Below are positions 18,673-28,743 of a DNA stretch of 64,000 bases, piece after piece. The notes below the pieces were generated by a model, which had not been told where the DNA came from, searched no databases, and was given only the letters and a program-made list of their open reading frames with translations. The DNA is from Acidimicrobiia bacterium. GTDB lineage: Bacteria > Actinomycetota > Acidimicrobiia > IMCC26256 > JAOSJM01. The position numbers and the translations under genes are program-made. The number at the start of each line of letters is the position of its first letter. Position 1 is the stretch's first letter. Location: contig JAOSJM010000005.1 in the NCBI GenBank assembly GCA_027494165.1, positions 682,001 through 746,000 of the forward strand. The letters run 5' to 3'.

Positions 18673-19704
18673 TCAGTCCCCTGCCTCCACGCGGCTCCAG
18701 CTCGCGGCGTGCGCGACCCTCGCCGGGGTCGCGTCCCGGCGCCGGGCGGCCCGGTGGGCGACGGCCTGGGCCCATCGGTCCACGAGCGGCCGGGGCTCCC
18801 GTCCGGCCCGCCGCACGAGCCGGACCCACGGTGAGAGGTAGGGGCGGTAGGCGAACAGCCGGTGGTTGGTCGCGAAGCGCGTGACGTCGGCGATCGAGTC
18901 ACCCCCGTCGGACAGCTGCCACTTGTCGACGAAGTGCCTCGCGCTGGCGAGGTTCCACTGATCGCTCCAGCGCACGAGCCAGTAGGGCAGGTCCATCGGG
19001 GCCAGCGTCCGGGGGAGCTGGTAGGTGACGACCGCCTCGGGCTCGAACCACACCTCCCCGCCACGCTCGCGGACGGCGAGGCAGAGGTCGCAGTGCTCGT
19101 GGAACGAGAGGAGCGCCTCGTCGAGTGGCCCCAGGGTCGAGAAGACGTCGGTCCGGGCGAGCACGGTGTGGAACTCGACCATCTCCGTCGGCCCTCGCTC
19201 GAAGGGGCCCACCTCGGCGAGGGGGCGTCCGGCGTACCGGTGACGCTCGTGGTGGAGGCGCCGGCCGTCGACCTCGTCGATCCGGTTGTCACCCCCCGCC
19301 ATGTGGACGGTGTCGCAGGGTCCGTTTCCGCGGCACACGCCCAGGTAGAGCGGGCCGACGAGCCAGGCCCCCGTCTCGCGGGCGCAACGCTCGAGAGCGT
19401 CGAGCCAGCCGGGGTGGACGAACGCGTTGGTGTCGACGAACGCCACGAGCTCGGTGTCGACGTGCGCCAGGGCGAGGTTGCGGGCCTCGTTGGGGCTGAG
19501 GAGCCGCTCCGTGCGCAGCAGGGTGGCGTCGCGGGAGGCGGCGAAGGACTCCAGGGACCGCCGGACCCGCGCCGGTGATCCGCCGTCCACGACGAGGAGG
19601 CGGTACGGGGGCGCGGTGTTGGCCACGATCGTCCCGAGGACGTCCATCGTCTGGCTGAACGTCTCCCGCGGGATCACGGCGACGGTCGTCGACGGTTCCG
19701 CCAC
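18673..19704 (-). CDS. Family 2 glycosyltransferase
   Basis: A 343-aa GT-A fold glycosyltransferase: PYRLLVVDGGSP (nucleotide-sugar strand), LSPNEARNLAL, FVDTNAFVHPGW in place of the usual DXD region, and MVEFHTVLARTDVF with FHEHCDLCLAVRERG as the acceptor/ED(Y) region. GTG 19704 is in frame; ATG just upstream is in another frame. It lies upstream of the HD-like gene on the same strand. A role in surface polysaccharide or glycolipid synthesis is likely but not proven. Confidence 0.8.
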   Translation of the reverse strand: MAEPSTTVAVIPRETFSQTMDVLGTIVANTAPPYRLLVVDGGSPARVRRSLESFAASRDATLLRTERLLSPNEARNLALAHVDTELVAFVDTNAFVHPGWLDALERCARETGAWLVGPLYLGVCRGNGPCDTVHMAGGDNRIDEVDGRRLHHERHRYAGRPLAEVGPFERGPTEMVEFHTVLARTDVFSTLGPLDEALLSFHEHCDLCLAVRERGGEVWFEPEAVVTYQLPRTLAPMDLPYWLVRWSDQWNLASARHFVDKWQLSDGGDSIADVTRFATNHRLFAYRPYLSPWVRLVRRAGREPRPLVDRWAQAVAHRAARRRDATPARVAHAASWSRVEAGD

Positions 19705-19865
19705 GTCATCCCCCCTGATCCAGGCGCTCGTGCGCCCTGCTGCCCTCCGGCCGCGGCGACGCGAAGCGTAGCGGCACCCGACCTCCCGGCCTCCTCGCCG
19801 GGCCCGGGCATCGACGGCCCACCCCGGCCGCCCGGCCTCCCGGACCGCGAGGTCCGGGTCGCCGC

Positions 19866-19871
19866 TACCCT
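19866..19871 (+). promoter_or_regulatory. -10 box of a leaderless promoter
   Basis: TACCCT ends 7 nt before ATG 19879 of the acyl-CoA ligase. With transcription starting about 7 nt after the -10, the mRNA would begin at the start codon. There is no Shine-Dalgarno sequence. Confidence 0.55.
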
Positions 19872-19878
19872 GCCGGGG

Positions 19879-21466
19879 ATGTCGTGGCTCGCCGACCAGC
19901 TCCGAGCCGCCGTCGTCCTCGGACGGGCCGGCGTCCTGCGCCCACCCCGGCCCGACCGTCTCGCCCGCGCCCTGCTGGCCGTCCGCCGCTACGGTCTGGC
20001 CCCTGCCGCCGGCTACGCGGCCGCGGCCGCCCGCTTCCCGGGGCGCCCGGCGCTCGTCGACGAGCGGGGGACGCTGACCTTCGCGGAGCTCCACCGTCGC
20101 ACGAACGCCATCGCCAACGGCCTGGCGGCCGCCGGGATCCGGGCCGGGGACACCGTGGGCCTCGTGTGCCGCAACCATCGCGGCTTCGTGGAGGCGACGG
20201 CCGCCGTCGCCAAGCTGGGCGCTCACGCGCTCTACCTCAACACCGCCTTCGCCGCCCCCCAGCTCGCCGACGTCGTCGCGCGGGAGGGGCACGGGCCCTG
20301 GTGTTCGACGAGGAGTTCGCGGACGTCCTGCCCGACGGCCTCCACCCCCGGTTCGTGGCGTGGCACGACGGTCCCGTCGACCTCCCGACCCTCGAGGACC
20401 TGGCCCGCGGCGACGCCTCCGATCCGCCCGTCCCTCGCCAGCCCGGCCGGACGGTCCTGCTCACCTCGGGGACCACCGGCACCCCGAAGGGAGCCGCCCG
20501 CGGGACGGCGACGTCGGCCGGGCCCGCGGTCGCGCTGCTGTCGCGGATCCCGCTCCGCTCGGGGGCACGACGGTCATCGCCGCGCCGCTGTTCCACGCCT
20601 GGGGGTTCGGCCACCTCATGCTCGGCCTCCTGCTCGGCTCCACGGCGGTGATGCGCCGGCGCTTCGACCCCGAGGCCGTCCTCGGCCTCGTGGCCCGCCA
20701 CCGGGCCGACAACCTCGTCGTGGTGCCGGTGATGCTGCAACGGATCCTCGACCTCCCCCGGGAGGTGCGCCGCGGCTACGACACGGCGTCGCTGCGGACG
20801 GTCTGCTCCAGCGGGTCGGCGCTCCCCGGGGCGCTGGCGATCCGGGTCATGGACGAGCTCGGCGACGTCCTCTACAACCTGTACGGTTCGACCGAGGTGG
20901 CGTGGGCGACGATCGCCACGCCCGCCGACCTGCGGGCCGCGCCGGGCACCGCCGGTCGCCCTCCCGACGGCACGGTGGTCCGCATCCTCGACGCGGAAGG
21001 CCACGAGGTCCGGACCGGGGCCGTGGGCCGGGTCTTCGTCTCCAACGAGATGCTCTTCGACGGCTACACGGGAGGGGGCGGGAAGGAGATCGTCGGCGAG
21101 CTCATGAGCACCGGCGACGTCGGCCACGTCGACGCGGCCGGTCGCCTCTTCGTGGACGGTCGCGAGGACGACATGGTCGTGTCGGGAGGGGAGAACGTGT
21201 TCCCCGGCGAGGTCGAGGACCTCCTGGCCCGCCACCCGGCCGTCGCCGACGTCGCCGTGGTGGGCGTGCCCGACCCGACCTTCGGGCAGCGTCTCAAGGC
21301 GTTCGTCGTGCCGAGTCCCGGCGCCGCCCTCACCGAGGACGAGGTCCGGGCCTACGTGCGGGAGAGCCTGGCCCGGTTCAAGGTCCCTCGGGAGGTCGAG
21401 TTCGTGGGGACGATCCCCCGGAACCCCACGGGGAAGATCCTGCGCGACCGGCTCCCGCCGTCCTGA
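19879..21466 (+). CDS. Fatty acyl-CoA synthetase (AMP-binding), two frameshifts
   Basis: Activates a carboxylic acid to acyl-AMP and then to the CoA thioester. P-loop-like [14 protein letters not shown]5-type YGSTEVAW, a GRLFVDGREDDMVVSGGENV hinge and the C-terminal catalytic Lys in NPTGKILRD are present. It needs one more G at 20286-20289 (restoring GARALVFDEEF) and one more at 20561-20565 (restoring SGGTTVIAAPLF). Both are G-run losses. The N-terminal segment before the core (about 50 aa) resembles the actinobacterial FadD12-like group. The chain length of the substrate is unknown. Confidence 0.85.
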
Positions 21467-21516
21467 CCTCGGGACCCGCGCCGACGAGCCCGGGGAGGAC
21501 TAGGTGTTCTGCCCTG

Positions 21517-21941
21517 TCAGGTTGTTGACGCGGCCGGCGGCTGGTCCCGGGGCGGTGGCGGTGCGTCCGGGGAGCGCTCGGGGGCGGGGCCCGGCTCCGG
21601 GCGGGGCTCCTCGGGCTCGGGCACCGCAGGCTCGGCCGGCGGCTGAGGCGGCGCGGGCTCGGTGGGCACGGGCTCGGCCGGCGGCGGAGGCGGCGCGGGC
21701 TCGGTGGGCGGCGGAGGCGGAGGCGGCGTCGTGGCCGCGGGCTCGGCCGGCACCGCGAGGGGGCGACGGGCGCGGCCCGGCGCGGCCACCCGATCGCCAC
21801 CCCGATGAGCGCCAGCCCCAGCGGCACGAGCACGAGCACGAGCGTCGTCAGGGGCACGACCGCGAACTGCTGGAGCAGGATCACCACGCCGAGGCCGGCG
21901 ACCAGCCCGGAGATGGCGCCACGGACCCGATGTCCCTTCAC
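21517..21941 (-). CDS. Membrane protein with proline-rich tail (frameshifted)
   Basis: Starts GTG 21941 (VKGHRVRGAISGLVAGLGVV), two membrane helices (about 8-25 and 29-50), then after a frame change somewhere in 21760-21795 a long Pro/Glu/Ala tail of PPPPTEPAPPP type ending at 21517. Proline-rich tails after membrane anchors are common in actinobacterial surface proteins. The start codon lies inside a triple 17-bp repeat. Function unknown. Confidence 0.5.
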
Positions 21942-21984
21942 GATGCTGGTCCCTTCACGACGCTGGTCCCTTCACGACGCTGGT
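21934..21984. repeat. Three tandem 17-bp units over a start codon
   Basis: CCCTTCACGACGCTGGT repeated at 21934, 21951 and 21968 (the first has one change). On the minus strand each unit reads ACCAGCGTCGTGAAGGG and so offers a GTG; the first copy supplies the start of the proline-rich protein. 17 is not a multiple of 3. Confidence 0.85.
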
Positions 21985-21994
21985 CCTCCCGAGT

Positions 21995-22504
21995 TCAGAC
22001 CGACCGCCCGGGCCGGCGGGGCCAGGAGGAGGCCATGCCCGCGACGCCCCCTACCGTGAGGACGCCGCCGACCGCCCCCGCCACGGTGAAGAGCGGGAAG
22101 CGCCCCGTCACCTTCACGTAGCCCCAGGCGCTGCAGGGGGTCCCGGTGGTCTCCCCCTCGACCCGGTAGAGCCCCACGCCGTAGATCGCGTAGTCGCCGA
22201 CGTCGACGGAGTCGGTGTAGGTCGTCTCGCCGCTCTCGACGTCGCCCTCGGCGGCCTGGAAGCGGAAGGGTCCGAACTTCAGGTAGACCCGGTACGACTC
22301 GATCGGCCCCGGCGCGGTCCCGACCACGGTCACGGTCGCGTCGTGGTCGACCTCGATGGCGTCACGGGCGCTGCGGGCGGCGTCGAGGTCCTGGCCGTCG
22401 ATCGTCGCCGTACAGCCCCCCGTGACCTGGGCCGAGGCGACCGCAGCCAGCGCCACCAGCAGCCCGGCCGACGCCAGCACGACCGTGACGAGCCTCGCTC
22501 TCAT
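21995..22504 (-). CDS. Secreted or membrane-anchored protein with C-terminal helix
   Basis: A 169-aa protein. It has a signal peptide (RARLVTVVLASAGLLVALAA, cleavage near ASAQV), a beta-rich mature domain (CTATIDGQDLDAARSARDAIEV; VTVVGTAPGPIESYRVYLKF) and a C-terminal hydrophobic helix (LFTVAGAVGGVLTVGGVAG) with a basic end. Two cysteines (in GGCTATI and GTPCSAWG) could form a disulfide. ATG 22504; TAGCGT near 22572-22577 could be its -10. I do not recognise the family. Confidence 0.65.
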   Translation of the reverse strand: MRARLVTVVLASAGLLVALAAVASAQVTGGCTATIDGQDLDAARSARDAIEVDHDATVTVVGTAPGPIESYRVYLKFGPFRFQAAEGDVESGETTYTDSVDVGDYAIYGVGLYRVEGETTGTPCSAWGYVKVTGRFPLFTVAGAVGGVLTVGGVAGMASSWPRRPGRSV

Positions 22505-22652
22505 CCCGCACCATCCTTCCGGGGCCCCGTCCGGGGCGACGGCCGACGAACGCCGGGCGCCCGCACCCGCCACGCTACGCGAACGGTCGAGCGGGGTGGG
22601 GGTTCTCGCCGTCGTCGCTCGCCGGCCGGCGAGCGACGAGCGGCCACGCGGG

Positions 22653-23948
22653 TCACGGCTCGCCGCCGTCGTCGGGAACGCCGGCCCCGTCGGGGACCCC
22701 GCCGATCCCGCACTGCTCGACGATCCCGGCGGAGACGCGGTCGCCCTCCCCGATCGCGCCGGTGTCGACGTCGACGACGAAGATCGCCTCCTCACCGGCG
22801 ACGAGCACGCGGACCGTGTAGGTGCCCGGCAGGTCGGGATCGGCCTGCGTGTCCAGGAACGTCGCGTCGAGCCCGCAGGCGAGCAGGGCGTCGCCCACGA
22901 GCAGCTCGGCCCACTCCTCGGGGGTCGGCTCGGGTGTGAGCTCGTCGGAAGGGGAGGGTGCTGTCGGGCGACGTGCTCTCGTCGGGGACGGTGACGTCGG
23001 TGGGTGGCTCGGTGGCGGCCGGGGACGTCGGGCCGGGGGCCTGGACGATCACCGTCACCGTCCCGCCGTTCACCACCGTCACCTGGACCCGGGGGTCGAA
23101 GGCCGGCCACGGGGCGCCGGTGTAGACGGGCTGCTCGACGGGCGTGGGCGGCCGGAGCGGGTTCCCGCACTTGCACCGGGCGACGGGGTCGCCGTTCGTG
23201 TCGACCAGGACGGCGGTCCCGGCCTGGAGCACAGACTGGCGCGGGGTGGCCCGCCCGCCGGCGAACCCGTGGTTGGTGACCCTCGTGTCGTAGAGGAGCA
23301 CCGTCGGCGTCAGGGCCCGGACGTAGGTCTCGAGGTCGGCGTAGCTGATGCCGCGCACGCCCGCCCACGCCTCTCCCTTCGCTCGGTCGCCGGTGAGGAA
23401 CGCGATGAGCTTCTCGCGGTCGCAGACCGTGTCGTCGCCGCTCCCCCCGTAGGGCGGCGAGCCCGGCGGCGGCGCCACCCCGCTCGTGGGGGCGGTCACG
23501 ACCACGGGCTCGGGGGTGACGGCTCCGCCGTGGTCGTGGAGGGCTCGGAGGTCGGCGGGGGCTCGGTGGTCGTGGCCGGCGGGTCGACCGGTTCGGTGAA
23601 CGGCGACGGGCCCGGCTCGCCCGCCGGCTCCAGCAGGATCTCCCGGGCGGCCACCCGGGCGTCGTCGCTCTCGTCGCGGTTGCCGAGCACGACCGCGACC
23701 GCCACCGACGCGACGCCCAGGAGGGCGAGCACGAGTGGCACCCACCGCGCCGAACCACCCGGCGGCGGGCCCGAGGGCGGTGGAGGACCGGGAGGCGGTC
23801 CGGGCGGTCCCGGCGGTCCCGGCGGTCCCGGGGTCGGGCCGGACGGGCGGGGCGGTGGGCCACCGGGTGGAGCACCCGAGGTCGGAGGGCCCGGCGGGGA
23901 CCCGGGCCCGGGAGGTTGCCCGGGCGTGGCAGCGCGCACGGTGTGCAC
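22653..23948 (-). CDS. DUF6777 protein with proline-rich N-terminus (two frameshifts)
   Basis: An N-terminal Gly/Pro-rich cytoplasmic segment, a transmembrane helix (WVPLVLALLGVASVAVAVVL), a Thr/Pro-rich linker, then a conserved domain (CDREKLIAFLTGDRAKGEAW; LTPTVLLYDTRVTNHGF; GGRATPRQSVLQAGTAVLVD; CKCGNPL) that I recognise as DUF6777 from Streptomyces-type membrane proteins. GTG 23948 has AAGGAGAG 6 nt upstream. Frames join if a C is added opposite the G5 run at 23512-23516 (EPSPPEPVVVTAP) and a base is removed near 22947-22957 (SDELTPEPTPEEW). No biochemical role is known to me. Confidence 0.7.
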
Positions 23949-24067
23949 CCCACTCTCCTTCCGTCGGCGTCGACCGGCCACCGAACGGCGGCGACGTGGT
24001 GACCGGCGGGGGGGCCAGCCGCGCCCGCAATGTAGTCGAGCCTCCCGTCACGGAGCGGGGCTCGAGA

Positions 24068-24903
24068 TCAGGAGTAGCGCTGGGACACCTCGGCGAAGCG
24101 CTCGTCGGCGAGCTCGCAGAGCCGGTCGAAGCCCTCGGCGCTGATGCCGAGGGCCTCGATGGCGTGCGCCGCGGCCTCGGGGTCGGCACCGTCGGACCCA
24201 CCGGCACCGATGATCTTGGCCACGACGTTGGCGAGGTAGGTGGCGTAGCAGATCGACTCCTCCGCGGCGGCGGGCGTGTGGTGGTAGGTGATGCCCCGCA
24301 CGATCCCGTCCGGGAGCCCCCACGACTGCACGACGAGACCGCCGAGCTCGGCGTGGTTCACGCCGAGGATCTCCTCCTCGGCCCCGAGATGGGTCCGGCC
24401 CCCTCGGCCCGGGCCCGCTCGAGCAGCGACAGCGTCCCGTCGTCGAGGAACCGGGCCATGAGGAGCTTCCCGAAGTCGTGGAGCAGCCCCGCGGTCACGA
24501 CCTCGGCGGGAAGCGCGACGCGGACGAAGCGGGGCATGAGCTCGGCCGCCAGCGCCACCGCCACCGAGTGGCGCCACAGGTCTCCCTCCTCGAGCCCGAA
24601 CTCGGGGAGGGCCTGGTGCATGCGGGCGCGCACGTTGCCCCCGAGCGCCATCGAGAGGACCGTGCCCGAGCCCAGTCGGACGACCGCGGCCCGTACCGTC
24701 GTGATCGGCTCACGGCTGGCGCTCCACGACGAGTTGGCCGCGCGCAGCAACGTCGCGGTCAGTGCCTCGTCGAAGCCGACGACCTCGGTGATCTCGTCGA
24801 CGTCCGGGATGTCCCGGCTCACGGCGCCGGCCAGTCGGGAGAGGCTGGCCGGGAGCGGGTCGAGGGAGGACGCCGCGTGCGCCAGGGCATCGAGGTCGAT
24901 CAT
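24068..24903 (-). CDS. HDOD-domain protein (one frameshift)
   Basis: HDOD domains are HD-related helical signalling modules that usually lack full catalytic residues. Visible are LDPLPASLSRLAGAVSRD (N-terminal helices), LLRAANSSWSASREPITTVR and AVVRLGSGTVLSMALGG, then LLHDFGKLLMARFL and NHAELGGLVVQSWGLPDGIV. Frames join near 24391-24400 by adding one base (EGAGTHLGAEEEILGV). ATG 24903. It sits alone, divergent from the thiamine operon. A regulatory role in second-messenger or stress signalling is inferred from the family. Confidence 0.8.
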
Positions 24904-25042
24904 CCTGCCCCCTCCATCGACGTGGGCCGGGGCGCCCGACGCTTCCGACGCCGCTCCACGCGGCCCGGCGTCGGTGCACCTCTGGCTTCTCGTGCCCTTC
25001 TCGGCAGGTCGGGTGCGAACTTGAGCAGGTCGGGTCACAACC

Positions 25043-25098
25043 GCCGGTGGGCGGGAGCAGGAGCCGGTGGGCGCGAGCAGGGGCCGGGACGGTAGCCT
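25043..25098 (+). promoter_or_regulatory. Promoter region of the thiamine operon
   Basis: TAGCCT at 25093-25098 is the likely -10; transcription would begin near 25105, just before the riboswitch. Two direct copies of a 20-bp sequence (25043-25062 and 25063-25082, GCCGGTGGGCGGGAGCAGGA type) lie directly upstream and cover the -35 position. Confidence 0.5.
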
Positions 25099-25144
25099 GA
25101 GCGCACGCCGCACGGCCCGGGGGTGGCCGGTGCACGGGTGACAA

Positions 25145-25251
25145 TCGAACGGGGAGCTCGGGCAGCCGGGCTGAGAGGGTGACCGGCCCCAACGGGGCAG
25201 CGTCGCCGACCCGCAGAACCTGAACTGGGTAATGCCAGCGGAGGGAGGCGA
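25145..25251 (+). promoter_or_regulatory. TPP (THI-element) riboswitch
   Basis: All conserved segments of the thiamine pyrophosphate aptamer are present: CGGGGAGCTC at the 5' side, GGCTGAGAGGG (25168-25179), GACCCGCAGAACCTGAACTG (25209-25227), GGGTAATGCCAGCGGAGGGA at the 3' side. The final conserved GCGGAGGGAGG (25238-25248) is itself the Shine-Dalgarno sequence 4-5 nt before ATG 25253, so ligand binding should mask translation initiation directly. Confidence 0.96.
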
Positions 25252-25252
25252 C

Positions 25253-25953
25253 ATGGAACCCGAGGCGCGTGGGCCATCGGATCCGACCCGGCGGGTGATC
25301 GTCCTGGCCGGGGGGCACCCGTCCCCGACATCCTGTTCGGGCACTTCTCGGGACGCGGAGAGCTCGTGATCGCGGCCGACTCGGGGCTGGAGCAGGCCGG
25401 GGCGCTCGGTCTCGTCGCCGATGTCGTCGTCGGCGACCTCGACTCGGTCGATCCCGCCGTCCTCGACGCCGCGCGCGACGGCGGCGTCGACGTCGAGGTC
25501 CACCCCGTCGACAAGGACCGGACCGACCTGGAGCTCGCCCTGCGGGCCGCGCGCGACCGGGGTGCGACCGAGATCGTGGTCGTCGGGGGCGACGGGGGCC
25601 GGCACGACCACCTGCTCGCCAACCTGCTGCTCCTCGCCCACGCGGACCTCGCCGACGTCCGGATCGTCGCCCACCTGGGGCGGGCGCTCGTGTCGGTGGT
25701 CCGCGGCCCCACCGAGCTCTTCGGCGAGCGCGGCGACCTCGTGTCGCTGCTCGCCGTGGCGGGCCCCGCCCGGGGCGTCTACACCGCCGGGCTCCGCTTC
25801 CCGCTGCGGGGCGAGGACCTGGAGGCCGGGTCGACCCGCGGCGTGAGCAACGAGCTGGCGGACCCGGTCGCCTGCGTCGCCGTCGACCGCGGGGTCCTCC
25901 TCGCCGTGCAGCCCTTCGCCACCGACCACCTCGACTCCTGGAAGGAGAGATGA
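25253..25953 (+). CDS. thiN: Thiamine pyrophosphokinase (one frameshift)
   Basis: Converts thiamine plus ATP to thiamine pyrophosphate. Conserved parts: ELVIAADSGLEQA, VVGDLDSVDPAVLD, DKDRTDLELALRAA, VVVGGDGGRHDHLLANLLLL and the C-terminal STRGVSNEL. ATG 25253 follows the riboswitch directly. Residues before VIAADSG are in another frame; one more G in the G6 run at 25310-25315 restores AGGAPVPDILFGHFSG. The stop overlaps the next start (ATGA). The TPP riboswitch plus the transporter genes place it in thiamine salvage. Confidence 0.93.
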
Positions 25954-27011
25954 TGCGCCGCCTCGCCACCCTGCTCGTGCTCCTCGCGGTCCTCGCCGTC
26001 GCCTGCGGTTCGGACGACGACGGTGGAGGCGGTGAGGAGGAGCGGGTGACGATCACCCTCATGACCCACGACTCGTTCAACGTCTCCGAGAGCGTCCTCG
26101 ACGCGTTCACGGAGGAGACCGGCATCACGGTCGAGCTCCTCCCCTCGGGCGACACCGGCCAGGCCCTCAACCAGGCCATCCTGGCCAAGGGCGACCCGCT
26201 CGCCGACGTCTTCTTCGGAGTCGACAACACGTTCCTGACCCGGGCGCTCGACGCCGGGATCTTCGTCCCCTACGAGTCACCCGAGCTCGCCGCGGTCCCC
26301 GACGAGCTCGAGCTCGACGGCGAGCATCGCCTCACCCCGGTCGACTACGGCGACGTCTGCGTCAACTTCGACAAGGAGTTCTTCTCGGCCGACGGCGCCC
26401 CGCCGATCCCCTCGACCCTCGACGATCTCACGAGGCCCGAGTACGAGGGTCTCCTCGTCGTCGAGGACCCGTCCACGTCGTCGCCGGGCCTGGCGTTCCT
26501 GCTCGCCACCGTGGCTCGCTACGGCGAGGACGGGTGGCGCGACTACTGGTCCGCGCTGCGGGCCAACGACGTGCAGGTGACGGCCGGGTGGGAGCAGGCG
26601 TACTACGACTCGTTCTCCGGCGGCTCGGGTGAGGGTGACCGCCCGCTCGTGGTCTCCTACGCCTCGAGCCCTCCCGCCGAGGTCGTGTTCGCCGATCCCC
26701 GACCCGCCGAGGCCCCGACGGGCGTCATGGTCGACAGCTGCTTCCGGCAGGTCGAGCACGTCGGGATCCTGGCCGGCACGCGCCACGAGGACGCCGCCCG
26801 CCGGTTCGTGGACTTCATGCTGTCGCCGGAGCTCCAGGCCGACGTGCCGCTCAACATGTTCGTGTTCCCCGTCCGCCCGGACGTGCCCCTCCCCGAGGAG
26901 TTCGTCCGGTTCGCCGCGGTCCCCGACGAGCCGCTCGAGCTCTCGCCGGGTGAGATCGGGGCCGCACGCGACCGGTGGATCGAGGAGTGGACGGCCACGG
27001 TCCTGCGCTGA
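25950..27011 (+). CDS. thiB: Thiamine ABC transporter substrate-binding lipoprotein
   Basis: A 353-aa extracellular thiamine-binding lipoprotein. A lipobox (VLAVAC, Cys near residue 19) follows the signal helix; the mature protein reads VTITLMTHDSFNVSESVLDAF, KGDPLADVFFGVDNTFL, VDYGDVCVNFDKEFF and YASSPPAEVVF, close to TbpA/ThiB. It overlaps thiN by 4 nt and is followed by the permease. Under control of the upstream riboswitch by co-transcription. Confidence 0.93.
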   Translation: MMRRLATLLVLLAVLAVACGSDDDGGGGEEERVTITLMTHDSFNVSESVLDAFTEETGITVELLPSGDTGQALNQAILAKGDPLADVFFGVDNTFLTRALDAGIFVPYESPELAAVPDELELDGEHRLTPVDYGDVCVNFDKEFFSADGAPPIPSTLDDLTRPEYEGLLVVEDPSTSSPGLAFLLATVARYGEDGWRDYWSALRANDVQVTAGWEQAYYDSFSGGSGEGDRPLVVSYASSPPAEVVFADPRPAEAPTGVMVDSCFRQVEHVGILAGTRHEDAARRFVDFMLSPELQADVPLNMFVFPVRPDVPLPEEFVRFAAVPDEPLELSPGEIGAARDRWIEEWTATVLR

Positions 27012-28673
27012 GCGCGGTCCGCCTTCCCGGGCTCGCCCGAGCAGGACGCGGCGCCGCCGCCGTCCTTCCCGTCGCGGTGCCGGCCGCGTTCCTGGCGATC
27101 TTCTTCGCCTACCCGGTGGCCTCGATCGTCGGGAGGGGACTGCTCGAGGAGGGCCGTCCCGATCTCGGGGCCGTGGCCGACGTGCTCACCGACCCGGCGC
27201 TGCGGCACGTCGCGTGGTTCACGTTGTGGCAGGCCGTCGCCTCGACCGTGCTCACGCTGGCGATCGCCCTCCCGGGCGCCTTCGTGCTGTCGCGCTACCG
27301 ATTCCGCGGCCGGGCCGCCGTCCGGGCCCTCGTGACCGTCCCCTTCGTGCTGCCCACCGTCGTGGTCGGCTCGGCGTTCCGGGGCTGCTGGGCCCCCGGG
27401 GCCCGCTCGGGGGCCTCGGCCTCGACGAGACGGTGTGGGCGATCCTGCTGGCCCACGTGTTCTTCAACTACGCCGTCGTCGTGCGGACGGTCGGCGGGCT
27501 GTGGGCCCACCTGGACCCGCGCCAGGAGGAGGCGGCCCGCGTGCTGGGAGCGAGCCGGACCCGGGCGTTCCTCGAGGTCACCCTCCCGGCGCTCCGGCCG
27601 GCGATCGCGGCGGCCGCCTCGATCGTGTTCCTCTTCACGTTCACCTCCTTCGGTGTGATCCTCGTCCTCGGAGGCCCGCGCTACGCCACCCTCGAGGTGG
27701 AGATCTTCCGGCAGACGGCGGTGTTCCTCGACCTGCGGACGGCCGCCGTCCTCGCCCTCCTGCAGATGGCCGCCGTCACCGCCGCGCTCGTGTGGCTGGG
27801 ACGCTCCCAGCGCCGGCGGGCCCGGGCCCTGAGCCTCCGTCCCGTGGCCGAGACGACCCGCCGCGCGCTCGGATGGCGGGCCCGGAGCCTGCTCGGGGTC
27901 AACCTGGCCGTCATGGCCCTGCTGCTCGGCGCGCCGCTCGCCGTGCTCGTCGAACGCTCCCTCTCCCCTCCGGGCGGGTGGGGACTCGGCTTCTACCGGG
28001 CCCTCACCGAGGTCCGCCGGGGGAGCGTCCTCTTCGTCCCCCGACCGAGGCCATCCGCAACTCGCTGGCGTTCGCCACCGTCGCCACCACCGTCGCCCTG
28101 GTGGTCGGAGGGCTGGCCGCGGCCGCGATCACCCGCCGGGACCGGGGTCCGATCGCCCGGTCGCTCGACACCGCGCTGATGCTGCCCCTCGGGACCTCCG
28201 CGGTGACGATCGGCTTCGGGTTCCTGATCGCGCTCGACCAGCCTCCCCTCGACCTGCGGACGTCCGTGCTGCTCGTGCCGCTCGCGCACGCGCTCGTCGC
28301 GATCCCCTTCGTGGTCCGGACGATGGTCCCCGTGCTCCGGTCGCTCGACCCCCGGCTCCGTGAGGCCGCCGCCGTGATGGGCGCGTCGCCGTCCCGGGTG
28401 TGGCGCGAGGTGGACCTGCCCATCGTGGCCCGGGCCATGCTCGTGGCCGCCGGATTCGCGTTCGCGGTGTCGCTCGGCGAGTTCGGCGCCACCGCCTTCA
28501 TCGCCCGGCCCGACCACCCCACGCTCCCGGTCGTGATCTTCCGGCTGCTCGGCCAGCCCGGCGCCCTGAGCTTCGGCCAGGCGATGGCCGCGAGCACGGT
28601 GCTCATGGCGCTCACCGCGACCTCCGTGCTGGTCATCGAGCGGTTCCGCATCGGTGAGGTCGGGGAGTTCTGA
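26987..28673 (+). CDS. thiP: Thiamine ABC transporter permease, fused two-domain type (two frameshifts)
   Basis: Membrane subunit with two copies of the binding-protein-dependent transport fold, each with an EAA loop (QEEAARVLGASRTRAFLEV; LREAAAVMGASPSRVWREV). About twelve membrane helices. Breaks: one C missing near 27385 (restores FRGLLGPRGPLGGLGLDE) and one C missing in the C5 run at 28038-28042 (restores FVPPTEAIRNSL). The start is uncertain: GTG 26987 overlaps the end of thiB; GTG 26975 is possible. With thiB and thiQ it forms the importer. Confidence 0.88.
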
Positions 28674-28743
28674 TGCCGGTGCCCGGTCCGTCCCGGCCCG
28701 ACCCCCGCGCTCCGGCCCGGCCGCGCGACCGGGGTGACCGCTG

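Noticed and set aside
21517-21941. Programmed frameshifting in the proline-rich protein
   Set aside because: No slippery heptamer with a stimulatory structure is evident, and identical-looking breaks occur across the window; sequence error is simpler.
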